Assembly: GCA_951217055.1 (NCBI GenBank)
Contig: OX578279.1
Coordinates: forward strand, 76,213,631-76,277,630
DNA length: 64,000 nt
Origin: Gerris lacustris
Lineage: Eukaryota > Arthropoda > Insecta > Hemiptera > Gerridae
Reading direction: 5' to 3'
The translations under genes and the position numbers were made by a program. Within the stretch, counting starts at the first letter, position 1, and the number at the start of each line of letters is the position of its first letter. The notes under the pieces are model-generated. The model was not told where the DNA came from and made no database searches. It saw only the letters and a list, made by a program, of their open reading frames with translations. This document shows, piece by piece, positions 44,481-55,810 of the stretch.

Positions 44481-44908
44481 ATATTAGTGTTTTGCAGTCT
44501 GTGGGCCTTGATCATCTGACGGCTAGGCATATGCGAACTTTATTAAGAATAATATACTCTTCATTGTTAAACTGTTTCGCAGTACATAATATATCAGACA
44601 GATGAAAGGGTTCAGCTTCGACCTGAGTAAAGCTCGCTCTACCTCTCTTCCTTACGAGCCCTTTCCATTACCTACTCAAGGATTTCCTGGTACCCAAGAA
44701 ACTCTATTTCTATTTACATAGCACTACGCTCCTATAGAGACTGAGGTTTTCTACTACCTTATGTTGTGGTCATGAGAATTCCCTCATGATAGAAAATGTC
44801 ATGCTAGGTTTATCGCAGAAACCACAGTTTTGTAAGACTATAAAATACTAGGTTGGTTCATTGTATTGGATTAAAACCCCATTTTCAATTCCATGTCTCT
44901 CTTAAAGT
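44481..44908. other. Intergenic DNA, nothing recognised
   Basis: Not matched elsewhere in the window; no gene recognised. Confidence 0.4.
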
Positions 44909-45606
44909 AGTCTCCTAATTGGTGTGGCACATAGCTTCCTCGTATCACGTAATTTATTGATTTTATGCTTTTACAATCCAATATTGTCTTATTTATTTGT
45001 TTTTCCCTTTTTTTTCTTTTTTTTAAATATTGATTTTTACATGAATGAGTGGTTTTAAAATGGGAGGCGTTTGTCGCGGTCGCGTGCGACGGGCCGCGTC
45101 CCATTGTGTGCTATACATTTTGGTCTTCGGCATCACATAAAAAACATCACCGATACAAAAAAAAACATAACTGTCGGCGACATACGTCGCCCGTTGTGTA
45201 CATGTACTATGACTGTAACATGTATTGTGCGCAGATGGTTGAAATTAGCTTGTGGCTATCTGCGAGCTACTCTCCACTTACCATTTCATAAACATGAGAT
45301 GAGTACTTCGGAAGATTTAGGTGTAAATAAATGTATGATTGTGCGCATAAATGAATAGGCGCAGTAAGTTAAAACTTATATGGGAAAAACAATGGGGTAA
45401 TCATAACCTACCGTCCAAATTTTATTAAAATCGGGCGATTAGTTTTTAAGATGTGTTAGTTCGCCACAAATTAAGCCACACACAGTCATGGGTTTAAAAA
45501 TGTTCCCTGATTACTGGAAACGGATTTCTGCTTTGGAATTTTTGAAATTGGAGATATAAAAAATGTTTGCCAGATCATTCCATTACCTTCGGTGAGCTCG
45601 GAATCA
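44909..45606 (-). mobile_element. Family G repeat, copy 5, with a GC-rich insert
   Basis: Low end AGTCTCCTAATTGGTGTGGC and high end CCTTCGGTGAGCTCGGAATC mark a minus-strand G copy. The middle (about 45055-45255) carries a less AT-rich stretch with GCGGTCGCGTGCGACGGGCC that other G copies lack. The overlapping frames at 44871-45358 come from that stretch and show no domain that I recognise. Confidence 0.75.
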
Positions 45607-45842
45607 AAAAAGGATATTTCTTGAACTAGATAGTGGTATATACAAATACACTAATATTCTTTTTCCGTGGTAGGCTGTGAAATAGTAACTTTTGAGCCTA
45701 AAAAGCATAGCTGAAATCCATTTTTTCATTACGTGGACTTAAAAAATATTTTTTTCCGTGGTAGGCTGTGAAATAGTAACTTTAGAGCCTATAAAACATA
45801 GCTAAAATCCATTTTTTCATTACGTGGACTTAAAAAATCTTT
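45607..45842. repeat. Two-copy tandem repeat of about 98 bp
   Basis: TTTTTCCGTGGTAGGCTGTG and following bases through CATTACGTGGACTTAAAAAA occur at 45660 and again at 45752, nearly identical. Confidence 0.9.
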
Positions 45843-47510
45843 TGCTTCCGAGCTTACCGAAGGTAACGGAAGCTATGTGATCGTTCTGAAGAACGAAAAA
45901 ATTTTAGGTCTCCGATTTCAAAAATTCCAAGACAGAAATCCGTTTCAGACATCAGGGAACATTTTTGGTTCCGTGTCTGTCTGTCGGTCTGTCGGTCTGT
46001 CGGTCTGTCGGTCTGTCGGTCTGTCGTTCAATTTTTGCGAACCACCATATCTTAAAAACTACACGTCCAATTTTAATGAAATTTGGATGGTAGGTCATAA
46101 TTAGCCCATTGTTGGTCCCATATAAGTTTCAACCTTCTGCGCTTATTTGTTTGTCATCCACATGCTCACAAACATACATTTATTTACAGCTATATCTTTA
46201 AGACTAATCATCTGATTTTGATGAAATTTTTATGGTTTGTCGAAAGTAGCCTGCAGATAACACCTGCCTAATTTCAACCTTTTGAGCACTTTAAATCGTA
46301 ATAAATTAATATGTCTTATATTATAAAGCCGCATGGCTAACTGACTCACTGACTGATATTAATGTTCACCCACTTCCAGAAGAGCTAGAGACTTGTGGTT
46401 TGCGCTATTCGACGCGCAACGTCCATATTGTGGACCAAAATAATTATACAAAGTTCACTTTTCCCCCTCCTTCCACCCTTAAAAAAATAAAAATAGGTGA
46501 CTTGATTTTTAAGCTGGTTTAGGGGCTTATTGCGGCTAAACGGTAAGTCGTATTAGAAAATGGATAGCACAAGTGGTGACTGATTTTAAAAGATCTACAA
46601 CTTTAGTCCTATGAGTATTTGTCGTATCATCATCGGTTGTACCCTAGATGGTGATAATTTTGTTATTTTTTGGTTTTATTTTTTTCCATTTTTGTCTTTG
46701 AATGGCCATAGTTTCTATAATAGTTGGCCGATTTTATTTCTGATTGCAGCGATTGAATCTCACACTAATGCTCTTTAAATTGAGTATATTTTATTTCATT
46801 AGTTCATCTTACTTGCTGAGAACATGAGAGTAAACTTTTTCCTGTGCGCCGTGTCACGTGACCACTTTTTTTTGTTTCTAATATTGTGTCGTATATCATT
46901 TTAAAGGCCTTGATATGTACATTAAAGCTATTTTATTTGTTGATTTTTTAAAAATGTTGTACGTATACTTTTGTACCGATTTATAATTTTGTTGTAGGTT
47001 TAAGGGTTTAAATACTTTTTTGATATTAGGTTTTTTATTTATATGCATTTATTACTTAAATGAATGCCCTTTTGTATTGTTTGTTTTTTAAAAATTTAAC
47101 TTTGGTACCTCAGAGTACAGGGGTACAAATGTTAAAATTAATCTTTTATAATATGATGTATATCGTATAATAGCTCTTGCATAGTAGATTAATTTTTGTT
47201 ATATTCTATTTTGGGTTATTTTTAGTTTTGAGGAGAGTAAAATAAAAAAAAACGGTTTATACAGCGGTTTCTACGATTTGGTTGCTGTTTTATATTTGTT
47301 TATTAAATTAATGATATGTGCGCTAACTTTTGGTGCTTGTTGGAGGCTTTTTTTCTCCAACAAATGTTTAAATTTTTTCATATTATTAAATATTTACTGG
47401 AACAGTGCCGCACCGTTCCAACTTTTTGATTATTTTTATCGAGGTATTTTTCCAAATTTGGTCTTTTCTTTGCGAGGAAGCTATGTGCCACATTAATTGG
47501 CAGAGTATTT
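45843..47510 (+). mobile_element. Family G repeat, copy 6, apparently split by a Helitron-like insertion
   Basis: The 5' part has an intact end hairpin (45844-45873), a GTCTGTCGGTCTGTCGG tract and the core, and stops near AAATTAATATG at 46313. The 3' terminus GCGAGGAAGCTATGTGCCAC with ATTAATTGGCAGAG appears at 47472-47504. The DNA between has a Helitron-like start, consistent with insertion into G. Confidence 0.75.
46314..47470 (+). mobile_element. Helitron-like (family K) sequence inside a G repeat
   Basis: Begins TCTTATATTATAAAGCCGCA followed by TGGCTAACTGACTCACTGAC, a 5' end of the kind common to Helitron-related repeats. Near 47100 it shares TTTGGTACCTCAGAGTACAG and GGGGTACAAATGT with the Helitron at 31139. 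A clean CTAG end is not seen, so the 3' boundary is only set by where G resumes. The frame at 47278-47496 is not credited. Confidence 0.55.
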
Positions 47511-48335
47511 TTATTACTCCTAGCTGTAAAGAAAAAATCTTTTACGTCCTAGGAACTAAAAGATTTTTTATGTCTGGCGGGTAGTTGTCATAACTTCCGT
47601 TAGTAGTGCTGCAGTCTTTGTAGAAATGCTTCTAGTACGATTAAAATCCGCTAGATGTCAATGCGTTTTTTTTATATTTTCTTATAGTGTAACCTCTTTT
47701 TAAGGTTTCTTTTTTTAAGTCTAATATTTGTTATTATTATATATTGATTAGTGATTAATATTTATTGTTTTTTCATTGTCTGCTACCTCGGAAAAAATAG
47801 CATATGCTACGCGACTGTGAAGTGTTTTTTCTTTACCTTGGCAATATTTACTGTCTCGCTTCGCTCGACAGTAAATGTAATTGCCGCGGTAAAGAAAATA
47901 CTCACTTCACAGTCTAGTAACATAATATACTATTTATTACTCCTAAGCTGTATTGAAAAATTAGTTTACCTCCTAGGAGGTAAAAATGTTTTTTCGTACC
48001 ACGGGTAGTTATCAAAGCTACAGTTTCTAGCTCTACAATCTTTGTAAAACTGCTTCTTAGTACGATTAAAATCCAGTAGATGTCAATGCGTTTTATTTAT
48101 CTTTTTTTTATAGTGTAACCCCTTTAAGGTTTCTTTTTCTCAAAATCTTAAGTATGTAATAATATTTTTTATAATTATATTGATTAATATTTAATGTTTT
48201 TTTCATTGTCTGCTACCTCGGAAAAAATAGCATATGCTACACGATTGTGAAGTGTTTCTTCTTTACCTTGGCAATAATTTCCGCGGTAAAGAAAAAACTC
48301 ACTTCACAGCCTAGTAACATAATATACTATTTTAT
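47511..48335. repeat. Two-copy tandem repeat L of about 425 bp with a long hairpin
   Basis: Unit 1 (47511-47935) and unit 2 (47936-48335) share TACTCCTA-GCTGTA, TACGATTAAAATCC, AGATGTCAATGCGTTTT, CATTGTCTGCTACCTCGGAA, TAGCATATGCTAC and TCACTTCACAG. Each unit ends in a hairpin pairing CTGTGAAGTG and TTTCTTTACC with their mirrors. Unit 2 lacks about 30 bases of the apex. Confidence 0.9.
47816..47915. other. Hairpin of about 45 paired positions in repeat L, unit 1
   Basis: ACTGTGAAGTG pairs with CACTTCACAGT, CTTTACC with GGTAAAG, GGCAAT with ATTGCC and ATTTACTGTC with GACAGTAAAT, closing on TCGCTTCGCTC. Small internal loops separate the blocks. The size would suit a pre-miRNA-like or MITE hairpin. 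Confidence 0.85.
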
Positions 48336-49014
<679 letters not shown>

Positions 49015-49101
49015 ATTTTTTTTTTTAAATTTATTAATATATACGCGTAAAAATACGAATTAATTAAGTTGAAAATCTGTAATGAGTTTCATACATTTTT
49101 T

Positions 49102-49804
49102 TCAACTTCTTCACTACCTATGGTAGGAAAAGTATTATTTTTACCCAAAACATTGTTTTCGAGATTTCAACGGAATTATCCGTTTTGGGTGTTTTTAAGC
49201 CTTCCTGAGTGGTTTTCATCATAACGTCTGTATGTATGTGTGTTGTCATCGTAGCGCCCAAGGTATTTAACCTAGAGAGTTGAAACTTGACAGAAAAAGC
49301 AGTCCTTACTGGTGCCGCCCGGAAATTCAACTTTTTCCGCCATCTTGAACCTAGATTGCTGAGTCAAAAAAATCAAAAATGGTCCTGATCGAGTTGAAAT
49401 TTAACACGAATGTACCTCTATGTATGACAAATAAGTCCACCAAATTTCTTTGTGATATTGGCCGCCATTTTGAAGTTATCAATTTTTTAATTTTGAAACT
49501 TTAACGCTAAATAATACTGAAAGTATAAATACATTTTTGACATATAACATATCGTAGGAACCGGAAAACATTAAGGTACAAATATAAAAAAACCCGATGA
49601 AATTCCATTAATTAGTTTAAAAGTTATAAGTGAATATAATTATTTATTAGTGCGATAATTTTGATGACGTCAAAGTTTGTTTACATATCTGTCAAAATAC
49701 CGCCAAAATTCAAATAATTGAATAAATGATATAAAATAAATAAAAATAATGTATAAACATTATTTAAAGAGGCCACTTTAGTGGACTCCGATGTGAGGAA
49801 AAGT
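49102..49804 (+). mobile_element. Family J repeat, complete copy
   Basis: Matches the copy at 63710 to the window end: GAGATTTCAACGGAATTATC, TGAGTGGTTTTCATC, a short GTCTGTATGTATGTGTG tract, CTAGAGAGTTGAAACTTG, GCCGCCCGGAAA and GCCATCTTGAACCTAG. Its far end GACTCCGATGTGAGGAAAAG mirrors the TACTTTTCCTCACCGTCTCC start of the other copy, giving terminal inverted repeats. The minus-strand frame at 49118-49330 is inside it. Confidence 0.75.
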
Positions 49805-50611
49805 TCCGAGGTACCCCGTACCCGATATTTTTTTTTTTTTTTTTTAATTACTTCTTCCAGCTTAATCGTCGTATAATAAAACGACTTAAAAGGGGGGCAA
49901 ATACAAAATTACAGGAAAATCCGAGAAATTAAGAATGGGAGGATGTCTCTATCTCATTCGATGTCTATATGTTATTGTACCCTTTCCTTTTTCACTCACT
50001 CTACTTGCATTCCTTACAAAACCTTTTTTTAATAATATAGAAAGATACACTTTAATATTTATAAATTATAGATTCTAATCTTCTTTATATCAACTTAACT
50101 CGCATTAGACTTATTAGTGATTATATGTTTTAATGATATTCTCTTCTATCAATGCTGATATATTCCTAGACGTTAAATGGTTAATTTTGTTGCTTAGCCC
50201 TCTAAGTTGTCCCCAAAATCTTTTAAATTATATATTGTTGGCCGTACTAAAACATCATCATAGTTTCAGAGTTAGGCAAGTTAGTTAAAATGGTTGTGGT
50301 TGGTGTACAAAATAATGTTTAGAGACTCTAAAACTTTATTTAGTACTTCATCAAGAAACTTTCAAAGTTTCACCAGGTGCTTAGATAAGTCAAGTTTGGA
50401 AGTGTTTGCTTTAATGTGTCTCTAAATTTCCTGTACTATATATTTTCACGAATATTCCCGTAATGTCTTAAGGTTTTTAAATAATTTTCTTTATGCTTTA
50501 TTTTATTTGCACGAAAGTAGTAATCTAAATTCGACATCATAGAAATATGTGTATAGTTATCACGGAGTATGATATTAAGGTAAAAGGTTTTCTAAAAAAA
50601 AAAAAAAAAAT
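49805..50611. other. Intergenic DNA, nothing recognised
   Basis: No gene recognised; a T run lies at 49829-49845 and an A run at 50595-50611. Confidence 0.4.
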
Positions 50612-51312
50612 GCGTTTGGTGTCGCGGGACACCTGGTCCGAGGTTCGTTCCGAAGGAACGAAGGTCCTTACGCTTTTAAATTAATATAAATTATAAAATC
50701 ACAGCGGAGTAAGAAAAGAGACAAAATTAAAAGTAACTAAGTATTTGTACTATTGGAGTTAAGGCATGATTAAAAGAAAAGCTTTTTATTATCTTTGAAG
50801 CGAGTGTCTTTCAATAAACAATTTATTGTATATTGAGAAAAAAAAGTTAATTATGATGAATTTATAGTTAAAGCAGATGGTTGTAGAGAGGAAAAAGAAC
50901 TGTCCCCTCAGACTCCGCCCTATGTCTCATTGAATAGATGAAGTTCGATTTTTCCCCCGACCTAAAATTCCAATTTTAAATTTAAAGTTCACGTTTACGC
51001 GGGCATTGCTCGTGAACGCTTGGACGGATAACGTTGTCCAACGAACTCGTCCTGGGCATTGGTAAAATGAACATGTCTACCAAATTACATCAAAGTCGGT
51101 CGACATTTACTCAAGTTATCGTCGCACGTTTCATAATTCGCGGACACACAGACCGACAGACAGACAGACAGACAGACAGACACGAGACCAAAAATGTTCC
51201 CTGATGTCTGAAACGGATTTCTGTCTTGGAATTTTTGAAATCGGAGGCATAAAAGTTTTTCGTTCTCAAAAGTGAACACAATGCTTCCGTTACCTTCGGT
51301 AAGCTCGGAAGC
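50612..51312 (-). mobile_element. Chimeric G/H element, copy 1
   Basis: Read on the minus strand it opens as family G: the intact end hairpin at 51312 downwards, AAATTCCAAGACAGAAATCC and TCAGACATCAGGGAAC. At GTCTGTCTGTCTGTCTGTCT (51155-51180) it changes to family H: GCGACGATAACTTGAGTAAA, CATGTTCATTTTACCAATGC, CGAGCAATGCCCGCGTAAAC. It ends with the long H2 3' part, including hairpins GGTGTC/GACACC and GTTCCTTCGGAAC-like sequence. The frames at 51085-51324 are within it. Confidence 0.85.
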
Positions 51313-51778
51313 AAAATAAAGCATATTTATTTTAGTTGAAGGATATTAATTAATTTCAATGATGTTCTAAATGAAAACAAATTTATCATTATAATTTTCT
51401 GAGAATTAACTTATTTGTATTCTTCAATCCTGACCCCTTTCTTGTTGAAGTTTTCCGTGTTCAATTTATTCTTTAATAATCTCTTTTTTATTTAATTTCT
51501 TTTGTCTTGTAATAATTTAATAATTAGTTTGCTATACATCTTGTTCTCTACATCTTGAATGTAATAATAAAGAAGAAAGCTTTTATTCATTCGAAGATCA
51601 TTTTTAATTATTAGAAGTTGACTTTATTTTTATTATTTTAAGGGAATATATATGATATGCTTTATAAAATTGTTTAATTGCTCACTTTGTTCTTTTGCTT
51701 TAATCTATTGTGTTGGCTCAAGTTTTATTTTTTTATATTCTTAATTGTACTTATTATTATTAATTGCTTTTACAAATT
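51313..51778. other. AT-rich intergenic DNA, nothing recognised
   Basis: No gene or shared repeat recognised. Confidence 0.45.

Positions 51779-51852
<74 letters not shown>
51779..51852. repeat. (TA)n microsatellite
   Basis: About 74 bases of TA with one TG interruption near 51794. Confidence 0.98.
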
Positions 51853-51856
<4 letters not shown>

Positions 51857-51897
51857 TTCTTGTGACCTTTTTTCTTTTTTTTATTAACTTATCATTT

Positions 51898-52372
51898 TGC
51901 TTCCGAGCTTACCGAAGGTAACGGAAGCATCGTGATCACTTTTAGAACGAAAAACTTTTATGTCTCCGATTTTAAAAATTCCAAGACAGAAATCCGTTTC
52001 AGACATCAGGGAACATTTTAGGTCTCGTGTCTGTCTGTCTGTTTGTCTGTCGGTCTGTGTGTCCGCGAATTATGAAACGTGCGTCGATAACTTGAGTAAA
52101 TGTCTACCAATTTTGATGAAATTTGGTAGACATGTTCATTTTACCAATACCCAGGACGAGTTCGTTGGACAACGTTATCCGTCCAAGCGGTCACGAACAA
52201 CGCTCGCGTAAATGTGAACTTCAAATTTAAAATTGGAATTTTAGGTCGGGGAAAAAATCTAACTTCATCTATTCAATGAGACAAACATTTTTTTAAATAC
52301 AATTTTTTAGTAAAACCAACTGCGACACCGCTATGAAGTGTTAAAGAACAGCTAAAACTATATTTTAATAGT
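51898..52372 (+). mobile_element. Chimeric G/H element, copy 2
   Basis: Same module order as the copy at 50612-51312 in the opposite orientation. It has the G end hairpin (51900-51929), AATTCCAAGACAGAAATCCG, CTCGTGTCTGTCTGTCTGTT, then H sequence GTCCGCGAATTATGAAACGT, AAATTTGGTAGACATGTTCA, CGAACAACGCTCGCGTAAAT and GCGACACCGCTATGAAGTG. It stops early in the H part. Confidence 0.85.
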
Positions 52373-52429
52373 TCTTACACAATAAACAATATAACAATAA
52401 ACTAATATAACAATATAGTACATGATAAG

Positions 52430-52470
52430 ATGCGAGGAAGCTATGTGCCACACTAATTGGCAGTCTATTT
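52430..52470 (+). mobile_element. Isolated family G 3' terminus
   Basis: GATGCGAGGAAGCTATGTGC followed by CACACTAATTGGCAGTCTAT, the last 40 bases of G, separated from the chimeric element by about 55 AT-rich bases. The original element may have been G with an H module exchanged into its middle. Confidence 0.7.
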
Positions 52471-53108
52471 AGTCATTGTCTTCCATTTATTTTGAGTTAT
52501 ATAGCGAATGATTTTATTATTATTAGTGTAAAATAATTTACCGAGTAATATACAGGCAGTTACAAATACATAAAATTAAAAATCGAAGATTCCAGATCAA
52601 GATCTAGTGTTGAACAAATAATGCTTGCTTTATGACCTTGTTAGTGAGTTACCCGGCTCGTAAGTTAGATAGAGAAGGCCAAGCTTCATTTTTGATTAAG
52701 ATAAATTCAGCGACCAATTTAACCAGTTAACGGCTAACAAATGAACAGAAAAGGAAGGGACTCAATAATCGTCCTTTCGATGCTTTTAACTTCAAACTAT
52801 CAACCTCATAAACGTTATAAATATATAATACAGAAAAACCGCATCTTTAAATAATGTATGAGTCTCTTCAATATGTTACAATTTGCTCTTTCAGGACTTT
52901 CCTATTTTCACTACTTTTAATTTCAGATTTTGCTACTTCAATACTTTTCTTTTTTAGTTAAGATTTTAATGTAGGACTAAAGTTGATTAAGGTACTTGTT
53001 TAACAACAGTTGGATGGTCTAAAATAGCTTTCAGAGTTTATTTTGTTATAAAATATTATCAAAGACGAAATGAACGAACACTATTTAAAATAATATAAAA
53101 TTAAAAGA
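52471..53108. other. AT-rich intergenic DNA, nothing recognised
   Basis: No gene or shared repeat recognised. Confidence 0.45.
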
Positions 53109-53440
53109 ACTTTTTACTACGTTTTTATTAGCTTGCTTTTTTGTTTGTTTGTTTGTTTGTCCAGTACAAATCTTGCAATCGATTTCTAACTAACTTCCCG
53201 AATAGCTAGACATTTTGAAACTTTTAGAATAGCTCATAACACGATGACAATGCAATATTTTAATACTTTTAGCCATCTTTCAGCAGAATTTAATTCATTT
53301 TCAGCAAATTTTGCAGTATGGAAAGTTAGTTCGGAATAAAAGTTATTTTATTTGTTTTAACATGTCCCATATTTACAATCTTCATTCTTTACGGGTTTCA
53401 AATTTGTATTTGAAATAGGGGTGTAATAAATCCGGGTTTC
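53109..53440 (+). mobile_element. Element I, second copy
   Basis: Matches 32131-32460: TTACTACGTTTTTATTAGCT, a TTTGTTTGTTTGTTTGT tract, TAGCTAGACATTTTGAAACT, ACGATGACAATGCA, TTTAGCCATCTTTCAGCAGA and GAAAGTTAGTTCGGAA. Ends are not defined. Non-coding. Confidence 0.75.
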
Positions 53441-53786
53441 CATTTTTATCTATTGAATAAGCAATAAATCAAATAAAACATCACTATAAAATATTAAATA
53501 AAATGATAACGTCTAAGAATGTGGTTTTACAATTAAACTTTATGTTTAAGTTTGTTTTGCTAGTTGTTAATGTTACTTACAATTATTTATTTGTTTTATG
53601 AAAATTTCTTTTATGATGAAAATTTATTTTATTTGTTTTATGAAAAAAGTTCTTAGCGCTATAAGACACTAAGAATAAAATTTATTGAAAATTCGATTAA
53701 ACTAATAAATAATGTTATCCACCTGTAAAGAAATATGTTTAAAAAATAAAATCATTACAAACAAATACATATTAATTTAAAGGTAG

Positions 53787-53788
<2 letters not shown>
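53441..53788. other. AT-rich intergenic DNA, nothing recognised
   Basis: TTATTTATTTGTTTTATGAAA-like words repeat near 53584-53645. No gene recognised. Confidence 0.4.

Positions 53789-53875
<87 letters not shown>
53789..53875. repeat. (TA)n microsatellite
   Basis: About 87 bases of uninterrupted TA. Confidence 0.99.
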
Positions 53876-53878
<3 letters not shown>

Positions 53879-54764
53879 GTGCCTGAAAAAAAATATATTA
53901 TATATTTTTTTCATTAATTGTTTGATATATTATGAGTCTATCTATATTCTGACCAGAGGATAAACGTGCAGAAAATGCAAAATATGGAAGAAAGGACTGT
54001 GTATAGCTAAAGCTGTTATTTCAATGTTATACAATGAAAATGTGTGACAAAATTCATACTTCTCTGTGTATTTTTTGGATTATTGAATGGGATTTTTTAA
54101 CTTCCCTTGTGTCAGTTTATCAGCTGAACCTTTTGAGCCTGAAAATAGAAGGGGCCTTAAGATGTCGGCTCTGTAGAAAAGCAATTCTAGAGATTAGACC
54201 TGTGGGGGATTTTCCTTTATATCGGGACAAATTTGAATAGAAAACTTCTTATCGAGCTGACTATTTATACGGGATAAATTTTAACTCTCTCTAGAGGGAA
54301 TTCGTTGATCACCCAAAAGCGGCAACATCTAAATGGTTCACTTTTCTTTTTTTGTACTAGCTATAAGTGAGAATTTCTTTTAAAGATTATACTTATCTCT
54401 TAACTATAGGTTTTTACTTTTTAAATGAAATTTAAGATAAAACTAAAGTTTAATTCTTTTATCCAGTGGTTTAGCTAAGAAAAACACAATTGTGTATATT
54501 CTAGAGGTTTTAAATAAAATATACTAGAAGACAATTTTACAAAAGAGAGATATTGGTGTTCAAGAATATGGAATTTAGTATTCTGTTTTTCTTTTTCTTC
54601 ATTTTACTATACATATTTTTTTTTTTTTATAAGATTATGCATTTAATCTGACTTTTATCCAGAAAATAATTTCTTAAATAACAGTTTTTAAGGACTTCGC
54701 CTTAAAAATTACATTAATAATGTAATTGTTTTTTTGTTTTTTAATTTTTATAAACCTAAAGATT
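53876..54764. other. AT-rich intergenic DNA, nothing recognised
   Basis: The frame at 54034-54240 has no domain that I recognise and no splice context that would make it an exon. Confidence 0.4.
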
Positions 54765-54950
54765 TGCTTTTGAGCTTACCGAAGGTAACAGAAGCTTTGT
54801 GTTCGTACTGAAGAATTTTTTTTTTATGCCTCCGAATTCAAAACTTCCTACACAGAAATCTGTTTCTGATATCAAGAAAAAATGTTGGTCCGTGTATGTT
54901 AGACTGTAAGTCTGTCGTTCAACATTTTTGCGTACCAACAAGCAGCTCCC
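54765..54950 (+). mobile_element. Family G repeat, 5' fragment
   Basis: TGCTTTTGAGCTTACCGAAG with GTAACAGAAGC is the G end hairpin with two changes. ACACAGAAATCTGTTTCTGA and GTCTGTCGTTCAACATTTTT follow before a C run at 54947-54964 ends the match. Confidence 0.75.
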
Positions 54951-55089
54951 CCCCCCCCCCCCCCAAAAAAAAATAATGTACAACTAATAATAAAAAAATC
55001 TCCGCGCGCCAAGTAACCACAACTGTTTTAGAACTTATTCGTTAGAAAATGTTATGTTGATGCTTACTGGAGTACAACATCTTACTGTA

Positions 55090-55354
55090 AGTCATGGGTG
55101 ACGTCTTCAGTTAATTATTGGGGGTATATATGGCGGGGGGTCCGGGAGCCCTTCCCGCGGAATATTTTGAAAATATGACCTCCCAAAACAGCGCTTTCAT
55201 GCATTTCTGAGGTGAAATTGAATACGAGGTGAATTTAAAAAATATGTAGATATTAAAAACAAAATACAGCGGTATTTTGTTTTTACTCTATTTGGTCTGG
55301 GGGAGGGGGGGGGGGGGGCACGTGCCCCCTGTGGCCCCCCTGGATACGCCACTG
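55090..55354 (-). mobile_element. One end of a DNA transposon (CAGTGGCGTATCC type)
   Basis: On the minus strand from 55354 the sequence reads CAGTGGCGTATCCAGGGGGG and CCACAGGGGGCACGTGCC, then a G/C homopolymer. This is a terminal motif found on many animal DNA transposons. The opposite end is not recognisable, so the copy is truncated or decayed. The minus-strand frame at 55197-55430 with its PVAYPGGPQGARAPPPP stretch is this repeat in translation. Confidence 0.6.
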
Positions 55355-55445
55355 GGTTCACAGTCACAGCTAGCAGATCGAAACGGGTATCCCTCTGTAT
55401 AGATAACAATATATTCATGTTTTCTGGCATCTAGGACCGAAATTA

Positions 55446-55486
55446 TATGAAAAAGTTAGTCTGAGATGTCTCGGACCGATTTTTTC
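55446..55486 (+). mobile_element. Family F 3' terminus remnant
   Basis: GAAAAAGTTAGTCTGAGATG followed by TCTCGGACCGATTTTTTC is the last 40 bases of F, standing alone before a short (TA)n and a T run. Confidence 0.7.
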
Positions 55487-55810
55487 TTATATATATATAT
55501 ATATATAATTTTTTTTTTTTTTTTTTTTTCCGAATTACAATAGAATCAATCAAAGATATTCAGAGTTGGATTCAATAGAAATCTATTTGATTTCGCTTCC
55601 TTTTTTAAATCAAGATTTTTGCTTCAGATTTTCTTTAAAAAAAGAATAAAACCATTAGTTTTTCCCTGCTTTGAATCGATCGACTTTATCCATCAGATAC
55701 ACGTCTCATGGGACTTCCCGATTTTTTTTTCTTTTTCAATCCTTTCACTTCAAAATATTCAAATAAATTCTACATTCACTCCTTTTAGCGAATTTCCAGT
55801 GGAAAAAAAA

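Noticed and set aside
44871..45358. Overlapping frames in a GC-richer segment
   Set aside because: No domain is recognisable, and the segment is inside a G repeat. Its origin is listed as a question, not as a gene.
55197..55430. Proline-rich frame with a PVAYPGG motif
   Set aside because: It is the translation of a DNA-transposon terminus and a G/C homopolymer.
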